Shown one piece after another: positions 22,934 to 30,929 of a DNA stretch of 33,217 nt. Position numbers and translations under genes: made by a program. The stretch's first letter is position 1; each line of letters opens with the position of its first letter. The notes beneath the pieces are model-generated. The model saw only the letters and a program-made list of their open reading frames with translations. It searched no databases and was not told where the DNA came from. The stretch is taken from assembly GCA_002408185.1 (NCBI GenBank), contig DHQV01000082.1, positions 1 through 33,217 on the forward strand, written 5' to 3'. Origin of the DNA: Deltaproteobacteria bacterium UBA5329. GTDB lineage: Bacteria; Desulfobacterota; Syntrophorhabdia; Syntrophorhabdales; Syntrophorhabdaceae.

Positions 22934-24124
22934 ATGATCGTATCCCGACAGATCGAAAAATTGATAGCCGACCAAGAGGGCTGGACACGCAGGATGTTTG
23001 AGGAAGGCCTTAAGATCAAAAAACTGTATGGCGAGGAGAACGTCTACGACTTTTCCCTGGGAAACCCCGATACAGAACCTCCGGAAACACTGCAGAGGAT
23101 GCTCGTCGACACGCTGGCGAGCCCCGTAAAAGGGATGCACCGGTACATGACCAACAGCGGCTATGAAGAGGTACGGCTGGACATTGCCGAATACCTGAGA
23201 GAAATATATGGACTGCCTTTCACCGCATCGCATGTTTTCATGACCAATGGGGCGGCAGGTGGCCTCAATATCCTGCTCAAGGTCATGCTCAACCGGAAAG
23301 ATGAGGTCATAGCGCCTTCGCCGTTCTTCTGGGAATTCAAGAATTATGTCAATAACCACGGTGGCACGTTGAAGGCCGTCCAGTCAAAGGATGATTTTCA
23401 GCTCGACATCGACAGGATCGCGGATGCGATTAACCCGCGGACACGGGCTGTTCTCATTAACAGCCCCAATAATCCGACCGGTGCCGTCTATTCCGAGAAG
23501 AGCGTAACGGACCTCGTTGCGCTTCTGAACCACAAACGATCGGAAGGCCAAGACATCTATCTCATAGCGGATGACGCTTACCGGAAGCTTGTTTATGACG
23601 GCACAGGCCTGCCGAACCTTTTCGCATCGTATGACCTTACATGTTCGATAAATTCGCACTCCAAGGATCTGGCATTACCCGGAGAAAGAATAGGATACAT
23701 AGCGATATCGCCGCGTCTGCCTGATTCAGACCTGCTTATATCAGGGCTCATGATCACGCAGAGAACGCTTGGTTTTGTCAACGCTCCCGCCCTGTTTCAG
23801 CGGGTCGTTTCCAAATTTCAACGGACATCTGTGGACATAGCGGAATACCAGCGCAAGCGGGACATCCTTTACGATGCTCTCGTCGAAGGCGGCTTCGACT
23901 GTGTCAAGCCCCGGGGCGCTTTCTACATGTTCCCCCGTTCCCCTGTTGCCGATGAGTTGAAATTCATACGGGCCTTGCAGCAGGACGAGCGCATCATGGT
24001 CGTCCCGGGAAGGGGTTTCGGTAAAAAAGGCTACTTCAGGATCGCATACTGTGTTCCTATGTCAACGATCGAGAAGAGTATTGACGGATTCATCAGGATC
24101 GGAAAACGTTTCATAAAGAGGTGA
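22934..24124 (+). CDS. class I/II PLP-dependent aminotransferase, first of a tandem pair
   Basis: A 396-residue fold-type I aminotransferase. Landmarks are the N-terminal DFSLGNPDTEPPETL, substrate-phosphate loop MTNGAAGGLN near 103-112, NSPNNPTG at 176-183, DDAYRK near 213-218, the PLP lysine K244 in SHSKDLALPGERIGY, and the C-terminal arginine in YFRIAYCVP that binds the substrate carboxylate. Exact substrate is not readable from these motifs. The Phe-rich attenuator in front suggests an aromatic amino acid role. The start is the ATG with AAGGAGAG about five bases upstream; a longer open frame through the terminator hairpins is not coding. Its stop sits four bases before the ATG chosen for the second aminotransferase. 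Confidence 0.9.
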   Translation: MIVSRQIEKLIADQEGWTRRMFEEGLKIKKLYGEENVYDFSLGNPDTEPPETLQRMLVDTLASPVKGMHRYMTNSGYEEVRLDIAEYLREIYGLPFTASHVFMTNGAAGGLNILLKVMLNRKDEVIAPSPFFWEFKNYVNNHGGTLKAVQSKDDFQLDIDRIADAINPRTRAVLINSPNNPTGAVYSEKSVTDLVALLNHKRSEGQDIYLIADDAYRKLVYDGTGLPNLFASYDLTCSINSHSKDLALPGERIGYIAISPRLPDSDLLISGLMITQRTLGFVNAPALFQRVVSKFQRTSVDIAEYQRKRDILYDALVEGGFDCVKPRGAFYMFPRSPVADELKFIRALQQDERIMVVPGRGFGKKGYFRIAYCVPMSTIEKSIDGFIRIGKRFIKR

Positions 24125-24129
24125 TCAAA

Positions 24130-25311
24130 ATGGGTATCTCAAAAGCAATCAGCAAATCTATGAAAGATTCATCATGGATCCGGGCAATGTTCGAAGAAGG
24201 CGAAAAAATGAAAAAGATACACGGACCTGGCAACATCCTCGATTTTACCCTCGGCAACCCGGTCGTAGAGCCTCCCGACCACTTGAAAGAAGAACTCGTC
24301 AGACTCGTCTCCTCGGATACGGCAGGTATGCATCGATACATGACCAACAGTGGCTACGAAGATGTACGCACCGAAATTGCCGAATATCATCGTGAGAGAA
24401 CAGGCCTTCGCTTCACAAAAGACCACATTGTGATGACAGTCGGTTCGGCCGGCGGGATGAACGTTGTCCTGAAATCGCTCCTCGATCCCGGCAGCGAAGT
24501 GATTGTCCTGTCGCCGTTTTTTGTTGAATTCAAATTCTATATCGAAAACCATGGTGGGATAATGAAGCTTGTCGAGACAACGGAAGATTTTCATCTCGAT
24601 ATCGACAAGATAGAAAAGACCATAACCCGAAGGACCAAAGCGATCATCGTCAATTCCCCCAACAACCCCACCGGCGTCGTTTACGGTCAAGAAGAACTGA
24701 TGGAATTGTCCGCGCTCCTCCATAAACGCAGGGAGAAAGGCCAGCGTATCTTTTTCCTTGCCGATGAAGCGTACAGAAAGATCCTGTACGATGGGATCAC
24801 GCTTCCCGATGTCTTTGGCATCTATGAAGATACGATAACCGTCACATCACATTCGAAGGACCTGGCGCTACCGGGGGAACGCATCGGTTATATAGCCGCA
24901 TCACCGCGTATTATCAACCTCAAACCGCTGATGGATGCCATGATATTTTCCAACAGGATCCTCGGGTTCATCAACGCCCCGGCCCTGATGCAGCGTCTTG
25001 TCGGTAAGTTTCAAAGGAACAGTGTGGATGTCCTGGAATATCAGAAGAAAAGGGATGTCCTCTATAATATACTCGTTGAAGCGGGGCTGAGCGTCGTGAA
25101 GCCGATGGGGGCATTTTATATTTTTCCCCGGTCTCCCATAACCGATGATGTTGCTTTTGTAAGACAGCTCCAGAAACACAGGATCCTTGCAGTGCCGGGC
25201 GTAGGTTTCGGAACACCGGGCCATTTCCGCCTTGCGTATTGCATTCCTATGGATGTTATCGAGCGCTCGCGCCAGTACTTTTTGGAGCTGGGATTGAAAA
25301 TAAGCAGGTGA
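24130..25311 (+). CDS. class I/II PLP-dependent aminotransferase, second of a tandem pair
   Basis: A 393-residue paralogue of the preceding gene, clearly similar along its whole length: DFTLGNPVVEPPDHL, GMHRYMTNSGYEDVR, NSPNNPTGVVYG, DEAYRKILYDG, SHSKDLALPGERIGY with the PLP lysine, and HFRLAYCIPM at the end. The pair comes from a tandem duplication followed by divergence. The ATG at 24130 has AGAGGTGA upstream at good spacing; a GTG at 24121 that overlaps the previous stop is the alternative. It should be co-transcribed under the upstream attenuator. I do not assign DapL to either copy because the N-terminal segments differ from what I know of DapL. Confidence 0.9.
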   Translation: MGISKAISKSMKDSSWIRAMFEEGEKMKKIHGPGNILDFTLGNPVVEPPDHLKEELVRLVSSDTAGMHRYMTNSGYEDVRTEIAEYHRERTGLRFTKDHIVMTVGSAGGMNVVLKSLLDPGSEVIVLSPFFVEFKFYIENHGGIMKLVETTEDFHLDIDKIEKTITRRTKAIIVNSPNNPTGVVYGQEELMELSALLHKRREKGQRIFFLADEAYRKILYDGITLPDVFGIYEDTITVTSHSKDLALPGERIGYIAASPRIINLKPLMDAMIFSNRILGFINAPALMQRLVGKFQRNSVDVLEYQKKRDVLYNILVEAGLSVVKPMGAFYIFPRSPITDDVAFVRQLQKHRILAVPGVGFGTPGHFRLAYCIPMDVIERSRQYFLELGLKISR

Positions 25312-25341
25312 CAGATGATGCATATTGGGTAACATCACCTG

Positions 25342-26046
25342 TCATTGAAATATATCGCATTTAATGCTCTTTTCGAAAAGATCCGCGAGCCTTTCCCTGT
25401 CAATGCCCCGGGCAAAAAGGCCCGGGGCATGCGAAAAAATTCCCAAAAGTGGCACTGTGAGATATTTTTCGAGCATACCGGGATTTGTCTGTGATGCGAT
25501 ATCGTTTTCTCCAAGCATGTCATTGAGTATCACGCCGGATACGGACACACCGATCGATCTCAGGTAATGGCACGACAGAAGCGTATGGTTGATAGTGCCA
25601 AGCGTCAACCGGGAAACAAGAATGACCGGTATCTGCCAGGCCACGATCAGGTCTGAATAAAAGTAACCGTCCCTGATCGGCACCAATACCCCGCCCGCCC
25701 CTTCAACGATCACAATATCGTGCCTGTCAGCGAGTTTCGTATAGGCGGCTGTCACACGGGCGATATCGATATGAGCATTTTCGAGCATCGCCGCAGTTTC
25801 CGGGGCCAGAGGCGCCTTGAAATTGTACGGATTTACATCGCGTATGTCGTCCGTACTGCCCGACGCCTGTTTGAGCGCCCATGCGTCACCGGGCATCTCC
25901 TCGACCGATGCCCCGTTGCCGCTCTCAAACGGTTTCATCACCCCGACATCATATCCCTTCCTGAGAGAAAGATATGCCGCCAGACCGCACGATACGGCTG
26001 TCTTCCCGACGCCGGTATCAGTACCTGTAACGAATATGTTCTTCAT
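25342..26046 (-). CDS. bioD: ATP-dependent dethiobiotin synthetase
   Basis: A 234-residue P-loop enzyme with the family start FVTGTDTGVGKTAVSCGLA, VGVMKPFESG, the NPYNFKAPLAPETAA stretch, IVEGAGGVLVPI and LVSRLTLGTINHTLL. It closes the ureido ring of dethiobiotin from diaminopelargonate, CO2 and ATP in biotin synthesis. Length is normal. No other biotin gene is in the window. Its ATG overlaps the stop of the DUF350 gene by one base (TAATG), so it is coupled to that gene and probably to rex. It converges on the aminotransferase pair; a loose inverted repeat (CAGGTGA 25305-25311 with TCACCTG 25335-25341) lies between them. Confidence 0.93.
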   Translation of the reverse strand: MKNIFVTGTDTGVGKTAVSCGLAAYLSLRKGYDVGVMKPFESGNGASVEEMPGDAWALKQASGSTDDIRDVNPYNFKAPLAPETAAMLENAHIDIARVTAAYTKLADRHDIVIVEGAGGVLVPIRDGYFYSDLIVAWQIPVILVSRLTLGTINHTLLSCHYLRSIGVSVSGVILNDMLGENDIASQTNPGMLEKYLTVPLLGIFSHAPGLFARGIDRERLADLFEKSIKCDIFQ

Positions 26047-26255
26047 TAGCCTGCTATGGATGCAACGATAATTGAGAGACCGATGAATAAAGACGCGACG
26101 ATTATAGCGAGGGCGATATTGTTTTCGTCAGCGATCTTTTTTTCAAAATCTGTAGTAAAGGTAGCACCGGCTATCTTGGCCGCAACAAGGGAAAGTATAA
26201 TAAAAACGGCGGCATAGATAAGTATCTCGACGGAATTGACCAGTACTTTCCACAT
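26046..26255 (-). CDS. DUF350-family small membrane protein
   Basis: A 69-residue protein with two hydrophobic helices (about 8-28 and 46-68) separated by a polar loop TDFEKKIADENN. The pattern FEKKIADENNIALAI with a following helix is typical of DUF350, a family with no settled function. Many members have two or more copies of this unit; here there is one. It lies 12 bases after rex and overlaps bioD, so it probably shares the rex transcript. Its ATG has a plausible GAGG-type site (AGGGATC) upstream. Confidence 0.75.
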   Translation of the reverse strand: MWKVLVNSVEILIYAAVFIILSLVAAKIAGATFTTDFEKKIADENNIALAIIVASLFIGLSIIVASIAG

Positions 26256-26267
26256 AGATCCCTCAAA

Positions 26268-26909
26268 TTAATTTGAAAGATAATATACCAGATTGTCGAG
26301 AGCGGATGTAAAGAAAAGATTCCTGAGTTTTACATTTCCTGTCGTTCTTACAGGCGCCGGCGAAAAATTAAGAATGCCCTTTATGTTTGCTTCAATAAGC
26401 TGATCGGCGACCTTTTGCGCCTCTGTCGGAGGGGGAGTTATTATTCCGATCTCAATATTGCGCGCCTGAACTACCTCTTTAAGTCGGTCGATATGCAATA
26501 TCTCGACCGGTTTCCCGACCCTTTCCGAAATGCGGCCGATCACGGCTTCCGGGTACAGGTCAAACGCTGCCACGATCTTATAATTCTGCTTCAGAAAATC
26601 CTTATACACGAGGAGCGCGCTTCCCATGTTCCCCACGCCGATGACTGCTATGCGCCATTCCCGGTTGATCCCGAGAATCTCTTTTATATGCCTTTTCAGG
26701 TCCTTGACATTGTAGCCCATACCCCGAATGCCAAACTCCCCGAAATATGCAAAATCTTTTCTCACCTGCGCGGCATTTACATTACAAATATTGGCTATAA
26801 CGGCACTCGACGCAACCTTTTCATTCTTGCTTTCCAAGTCCACCATGCACTTCAGATAACTGGAAAGTCTCCGTATAGTTGCTTCCGGTATCTTCGGAAA
26901 TTTTGCCAT
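26268..26909 (-). CDS. rex: redox-sensing transcriptional repressor Rex
   Basis: A 213-residue Rex. The N-terminal winged-helix domain is clear (PEATIRRLSSYLKCMVDLES, SSAVIANICNVNAAQVRKDF). The Rossmann domain has the NAD-binding loop IAVIGVGNMGSALL near 88-101, and ends with the swapped C-terminal helix (RNLFFTSALDNLVYYL). Rex releases its operator when the NADH/NAD+ ratio rises and so controls fermentative and respiratory genes. A ribosome site AAAGGAAAC precedes the ATG. A candidate Rex operator lies about 35-50 bases upstream, suggesting autoregulation. DUF350 and bioD follow on the same strand. Confidence 0.93.
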   Translation of the reverse strand: MAKFPKIPEATIRRLSSYLKCMVDLESKNEKVASSAVIANICNVNAAQVRKDFAYFGEFGIRGMGYNVKDLKRHIKEILGINREWRIAVIGVGNMGSALLVYKDFLKQNYKIVAAFDLYPEAVIGRISERVGKPVEILHIDRLKEVVQARNIEIGIITPPPTEAQKVADQLIEANIKGILNFSPAPVRTTGNVKLRNLFFTSALDNLVYYLSN

Positions 26910-26942
26910 CTCTGTTTCCTTTTTTACTTCATTTTCCTTTTA

Positions 26943-26960
26943 TTTTCATATATGTAACAA
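26943..26960 (-). promoter_or_regulatory. candidate Rex operator overlapping the rex promoter
   Basis: Read on the rex strand, TTGTTAC-ATAT-ATGAAAA fits the general Rex consensus TTGTTAA-N4-TTAACAA at 10 of 14 positions, with the left half nearly perfect. It sits about 35 bases before the rex ATG, beside a weak promoter (TTGCAA, 17 bases, TACATA). Confidence 0.4.
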
Positions 26961-27132
26961 TTCCGAGAACCTTTTGCAAGAGAAAAATTTAACAAGCGTC
27001 TTCATAGCGGGGCTCCGCGGCCGCAAATTGTGGGAATTAATCGAATATTACTGGAAAATAATTGTACCAAGATACCGGGCCTCCTCCGGCATTCTTTTGA
27101 TAAGGTCGCGGGTATTAAAAATATGAAATTCT

Positions 27133-27918
27133 TCACAGTCCCAGCACGTCTTTCATCGAGTATATGCCTGGAGGCTGCCTGACAAGCCACTTCGCAGCTG
27201 TCAGGGCTCCCTGGGCGAAATTATCCCGCGACCAGGCCTTGTGTGTCAGTTCAAGTCGTTCCCCGATACCTGCAAAATATAGGGTATGTTCTCCGACAAT
27301 ATCCCCGCCGCGGATGCTCATGATCCCAATCTCGTCCTTTTTCCTCTCTCCGATGATCCCTTGACGGCCAAAGACCTCTGTCCATTGGCGGCCGATCTGG
27401 CCGGCAAGAACGGAATCTTTTATCTTTAACGCTGACCCGCTCGGGGCATCTTTTTTCCAGCGATGGTGCAATTCAACTATTTCGGCATCATAGGCATCCC
27501 CCACCAGGGAAGACACCCTCTGGGCCAGGTCGAAAAGGATGTTCATGCCGATACTCATATTGGGAGATATAACGATCCGTGCCCCTTTGACCTCCTGTAT
27601 GGTCCGTATTTCATCATCCTTGAGCGCAGTGGTGCCTATCACATCCGCTACTTTCAGTTCGTTGGCAGCCTTAAAGAATTCTAGGGATGCTTTTGCCTCC
27701 GTAAAATCGACAATCACGTCCGCTCCCTGCATAGCCTCACGCGGATCATCGGTTATAATGGGGGGGCTGCCGCCCATGAGATCATGGGCCTGCCCTATCA
27801 TCGGATGCCCTTTCATCTCAACAAAACCGGTGATCTCGATATCGGGATCCTCGAGGGCCATCTTCGTGATCGCCCTGCCCATTTTTCCACACGCACCTGT
27901 TATTGCTATCTTGACCAT
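27133..27918 (-). CDS. dapB: 4-hydroxy-tetrahydrodipicolinate reductase
   Basis: A 261-residue DapB. The N-terminal nucleotide loop is ITGACGKMGRAI, followed by DVIVDFTEAKASLEF and GTTALKDDE. The catalytic and substrate motif is VELHHRWKKDAPSGSALK, with the conserved His pair and Lys. It reduces hydroxy-tetrahydrodipicolinate, the DapA product, with NAD(P)H on the way to DAP and lysine. It lies 19 bases after dapA and is the last gene of the operon here; the next gene on this strand, rex, is over 200 bases away and has its own regulatory region. No aminotransferase gene (dapL) follows, as would be expected in many deltaproteobacteria. Confidence 0.95.
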   Translation of the reverse strand: MVKIAITGACGKMGRAITKMALEDPDIEITGFVEMKGHPMIGQAHDLMGGSPPIITDDPREAMQGADVIVDFTEAKASLEFFKAANELKVADVIGTTALKDDEIRTIQEVKGARIVISPNMSIGMNILFDLAQRVSSLVGDAYDAEIVELHHRWKKDAPSGSALKIKDSVLAGQIGRQWTEVFGRQGIIGERKKDEIGIMSIRGGDIVGEHTLYFAGIGERLELTHKAWSRDNFAQGALTAAKWLVRQPPGIYSMKDVLGL

Positions 27919-27937
27919 TCTTTACACCTGCTGTGAT

Positions 27938-28837
27938 CTATTTCTTTTTGGGTTTTTTTCCAATAAGGCCATATTCCTTCATAAGACCGGCCAGAACTTC
28001 CCCGTTCTTATCCGATATCGGGCATAACGGAAGCCTGTATTCCCGGGCTATCATGCCCATCCTGTACATTGCCTCTTTAACAGGTATAGGGTTTGTCTCA
28101 ATAAACAGGTTCTGGAAGAACGGCATATATTTCGTGTGGAGTTTTATTGCCTTCGCGATATTTTGCTCGATCATGAATGCCTTGTACAGAGCTTTCAACT
28201 CCTTCGGCATGATGTTGGAGAAGACCGATATCACCCCAACCGCACCAACGCTCATCATGGGAAGAAAAAGACCGTCGTCGCCGGAGAGTATCGTGAATTT
28301 GCCACCTGTCAAGCAATATATCTCCGACGCCTGGGCAACGGAACCTGCCGCTTCCTTGATCGCCACGATATTTTTTACTTTTGCCAACCGGGCTATTGTT
28401 TCCGGTATCATATTCACGCCCGTGCGCCCCGGTATGTTGTAGAGAACGACCGGCAGACGGGTTTCCTCGGCAATTGCCGTGAAATGGCTTACCATTCCTT
28501 CCTGGGTCGGCTTGTTATAATAAGGCGTTGTGAGCAGGCATGCGTCAACGCCCAGCTTCTTTGCCGTCCTTGTCAATTCTATGGCCTCATCCGTGCAATT
28601 CGATCCTGTACCCGCTATAACGGGGACCTTGCCTGCCGTATATTTCACCGTCAGTTCGATGACCTTTTCATGTTCTTCGTAAGAGAGCGTCGGTGCTTCG
28701 CCGGTTGTGCCGCAGGGAACAATGCCGTCTACCCCGCCTGCTATCTGGAAATCAATAAGTTTCTTTAGAGCCTTTTCGTCGATGTTACCGTTTCGAAAAG
28801 GCGTGACGAGCGCAGTAAAGACACCCTTCAATACCAT
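27938..28837 (-). CDS. dapA: 4-hydroxy-tetrahydrodipicolinate synthase
   Basis: A 299-residue TIM-barrel aldolase. Landmarks are GVFTALVTPF at the start, VPCGTTGEAPTLS, VIAGTGSN, TPYYNKPTQEG, YNIPGRTGVN with the catalytic Tyr, and VAIKEAAGS with the Schiff-base Lys. It condenses pyruvate with aspartate semialdehyde, the first committed step of DAP/lysine synthesis. The start at 28837 is chosen for the AAAGGAGAG site; the frame stays open five codons further upstream. It lies 11 bases after dapF and 19 before dapB. The C-terminus is unusually Lys-rich (GKKPKKK). Confidence 0.95.
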   Translation of the reverse strand: MVLKGVFTALVTPFRNGNIDEKALKKLIDFQIAGGVDGIVPCGTTGEAPTLSYEEHEKVIELTVKYTAGKVPVIAGTGSNCTDEAIELTRTAKKLGVDACLLTTPYYNKPTQEGMVSHFTAIAEETRLPVVLYNIPGRTGVNMIPETIARLAKVKNIVAIKEAAGSVAQASEIYCLTGGKFTILSGDDGLFLPMMSVGAVGVISVFSNIMPKELKALYKAFMIEQNIAKAIKLHTKYMPFFQNLFIETNPIPVKEAMYRMGMIAREYRLPLCPISDKNGEVLAGLMKEYGLIGKKPKKK

Positions 28838-28848
28838 GATCTCTCCTT

Positions 28849-29661
28849 TCACAAAAGTGCTTCTTCGTGTAATTGGGCCTTGTATATAAATTTTGCATCG
28901 CCTTCGAGGTGCACTTCGTCATCTATATAGATCTTCAGGACCTCTCCGCCTTTTGTGTGGATATTTACGGGACTTGTCACGAGTGATTTTTCGGTCAGGA
29001 TAACCCCTGAAGCAACGGCCCCCGTGCCGCATGCATATGTTTCTCCCTCTACGCCCCTTTCGTACGTCCTGATCTTGACATTATTCTTATCGAGCACTTG
29101 AACGAAATTTACGTTCGTCCCTTTTTCGCCGAATGCCGCGTGATAGCGTATCATTCTGCCCAGTTGATCGACGGCGACTTGGTCGACGTCCACAACGAGA
29201 AGGACTGCATGGGGCACGCCTGTATTGACACTGCTTGCAAAGAATTCTTTATCGTCGATGCCGAGCGGATAATCGAGTTTCAGGTCAGCAGGCCTCGTCA
29301 GCTGCAATTTCACCTTCTGCCCGTAAACTTCCGCTTTTATGACCCCGGCTATCGTTTCGAAAGACATTTTTTCACCGGCTATGCCGTTCATAAAAGCAAA
29401 ACGGGCCGCGCACCGGCCTCCATTACCGCACATCTCGGCCTCTGAGCCGTCCGCATTGAAAAATCTCCATCGAAAATCGTGCTGAGCCGAATTTTCGATA
29501 AGGATGACTCCGTCTGCACCAACAGAATGATGAAACCTGCATATCTTCGACACAAAGCCTAAAATGTCTGGAAACCTGTCATAAACCTTGCCGTCCCGGT
29601 TATCGATCATGACGAAATCGTTCCCGCTAGCACTCATTTTTGAAAATTCCAATTCGACCAC
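28849..29661 (-). CDS. dapF: diaminopimelate epimerase
   Basis: A 270-residue DapF converting LL-DAP to meso-DAP. The two catalytic cysteines are in MCGNGGRCAARF and YACGTGAVASG. The N-terminal KMSASGNDFVMID and VGADGVILI segments, and the RTYERGVEGET region, are also diagnostic. The start is taken as GTG at 29661, four bases after the lysA stop, with GGAGG and GAGGAA upstream; a longer frame overlaps lysA, and an internal TTG or ATG would cut into the conserved start. It is coupled to lysA upstream and dapA downstream. Confidence 0.95.
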   Translation of the reverse strand: MVELEFSKMSASGNDFVMIDNRDGKVYDRFPDILGFVSKICRFHHSVGADGVILIENSAQHDFRWRFFNADGSEAEMCGNGGRCAARFAFMNGIAGEKMSFETIAGVIKAEVYGQKVKLQLTRPADLKLDYPLGIDDKEFFASSVNTGVPHAVLLVVDVDQVAVDQLGRMIRYHAAFGEKGTNVNFVQVLDKNNVKIRTYERGVEGETYACGTGAVASGVILTEKSLVTSPVNIHTKGGEVLKIYIDDEVHLEGDAKFIYKAQLHEEALL

Positions 29662-29665
29662 TTCC

Positions 29666-30925
29666 TCAAACCTCCAGAAACGATGGGATCTTCTCTCCCC
29701 GGACAAGGTCCTTCAATGTTTCTCTCTTTCTGACAATGAAAAACTCATCGCCCCTGACCAGGACTTCGGCCACACGGCGGCGTGAATTGTAGTTGGACGA
29801 CATGGCGTAACCGTATGCACCGGCGCTCTTGACAGCGACCAGTTCACCCTCCTTAAGGCCTTGAACCTCCCTGTCTTTCGCCAAAAAATCGCCCGATTCG
29901 CATATGGGCCCGACAAGGTCCACAACTTTGGTCTTTCTCTTTTTTTGTTCGACCGGAACGATATCATGGTACGCATTATACAGGGACGGCCTCACGAGAT
30001 CGTTCATGGCCCCGTCCACAATATAGAACGTCTTTCCTGCAGTCTGTTTCACATAGAGCATCTTCGTAATAAACACGCCGCTATTCCCAACGATGACCCG
30101 TCCCGGCTCCAGGATGAGCGTGATCCCCATATCCTTGAGATTTTCGCTGACCACCTTCGCATACTCTTTCGGGTTCGGTGGCAGTTCATCCTTATATGTG
30201 ATCCCGAGGCCCCCGCCGATATCCAGCATTTCGATGGCAAGCCCGAAGCCGCGCAATTCGATGATCATCTTCTTGAGGGACGTTAGCGCCTCGATAAAGG
30301 GCCCGAGTTCGAGGATCTGTGAACCAATATGGGAAGAGATGCCGACCGGCGCCAGGTATTCTTCGGCTGCCATCTCCCGGTATATCTGAACCGCATCTTC
30401 CCAGAGTATCCCGAATTTATTCTTCTTGAGCCCTGTTGTTATGTATGGATGGGTCCTCGGGTCTATCTCCGGGTTTACACGAATTGAAACGGGGACCCTC
30501 TGTTTCAATTTGCGCGAGAGTTTTTTCAGGGTCTTGAATTCACCCTCGGACTCCATGTTGATCATCCGTATACCGGAGTTGATGGCGTAGCGGAGTTCCT
30601 CGGCGCTTTTCCCGACGCCTGAATACACTATCTTATCGGCCGGTATTCCGGCATTCAAGGCGCGGAAAAGCTCTCCGCCGGATACAATATCCGCCCCGCC
30701 CCCCGACTTTGCGATGATCCTTAAGAGAGCACCGTTCGAGTTTGCTTTCAGCGAGTAACACACAACGTGCGGTATTTCACCGAAGGCCCCGTCGAAAACG
30801 GAAAAATGCCTGATAAATGTTGCATAACTGTACAGGTAAAAGGGTGTGCCTACTTTTTTTGCAATAGTCCTGACCGGGACATCTTCACAGAATAATTTTC
30901 CATCGCGATATTCGAAATGATCCAT
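29666..30925 (-). CDS. lysA: diaminopimelate decarboxylase
   Basis: A 419-residue PLP-dependent decarboxylase that makes lysine from meso-DAP. The PLP lysine is in VCYSLKANSN, followed by GGGADIVSGGELFRAL and the GGGLGITY phosphate-binding loop. ESGDFLAKDR near 340 carries the decarboxylase cysteine motif (ICESGD), and YGYAMSSNYNSR near 380 matches the substrate-site segment. Length is normal. The start lies four bases after the lipoprotein gene; that lipoprotein-lysA-dapF order is widespread in proteobacteria. Only a weak ribosome site is seen, which suggests translational coupling. Confidence 0.95.
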   Translation of the reverse strand: MDHFEYRDGKLFCEDVPVRTIAKKVGTPFYLYSYATFIRHFSVFDGAFGEIPHVVCYSLKANSNGALLRIIAKSGGGADIVSGGELFRALNAGIPADKIVYSGVGKSAEELRYAINSGIRMINMESEGEFKTLKKLSRKLKQRVPVSIRVNPEIDPRTHPYITTGLKKNKFGILWEDAVQIYREMAAEEYLAPVGISSHIGSQILELGPFIEALTSLKKMIIELRGFGLAIEMLDIGGGLGITYKDELPPNPKEYAKVVSENLKDMGITLILEPGRVIVGNSGVFITKMLYVKQTAGKTFYIVDGAMNDLVRPSLYNAYHDIVPVEQKKRKTKVVDLVGPICESGDFLAKDREVQGLKEGELVAVKSAGAYGYAMSSNYNSRRRVAEVLVRGDEFFIVRKRETLKDLVRGEKIPSFLEV

Positions 30926-30929
30926 AGCC

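Noticed and set aside
22934..25311. Calling one aminotransferase DapL because lysine genes are nearby
   Set aside because: The N-terminal and active-site segments do not match DapL as I know it, the genes are on the other strand, and the leader points to phenylalanine.
25305..25341. Inverted repeat between the second aminotransferase and bioD as a terminator
   Set aside because: The stem is only seven pairs with a 23-base loop and no clear T run, so I mention it only within the bioD entry.
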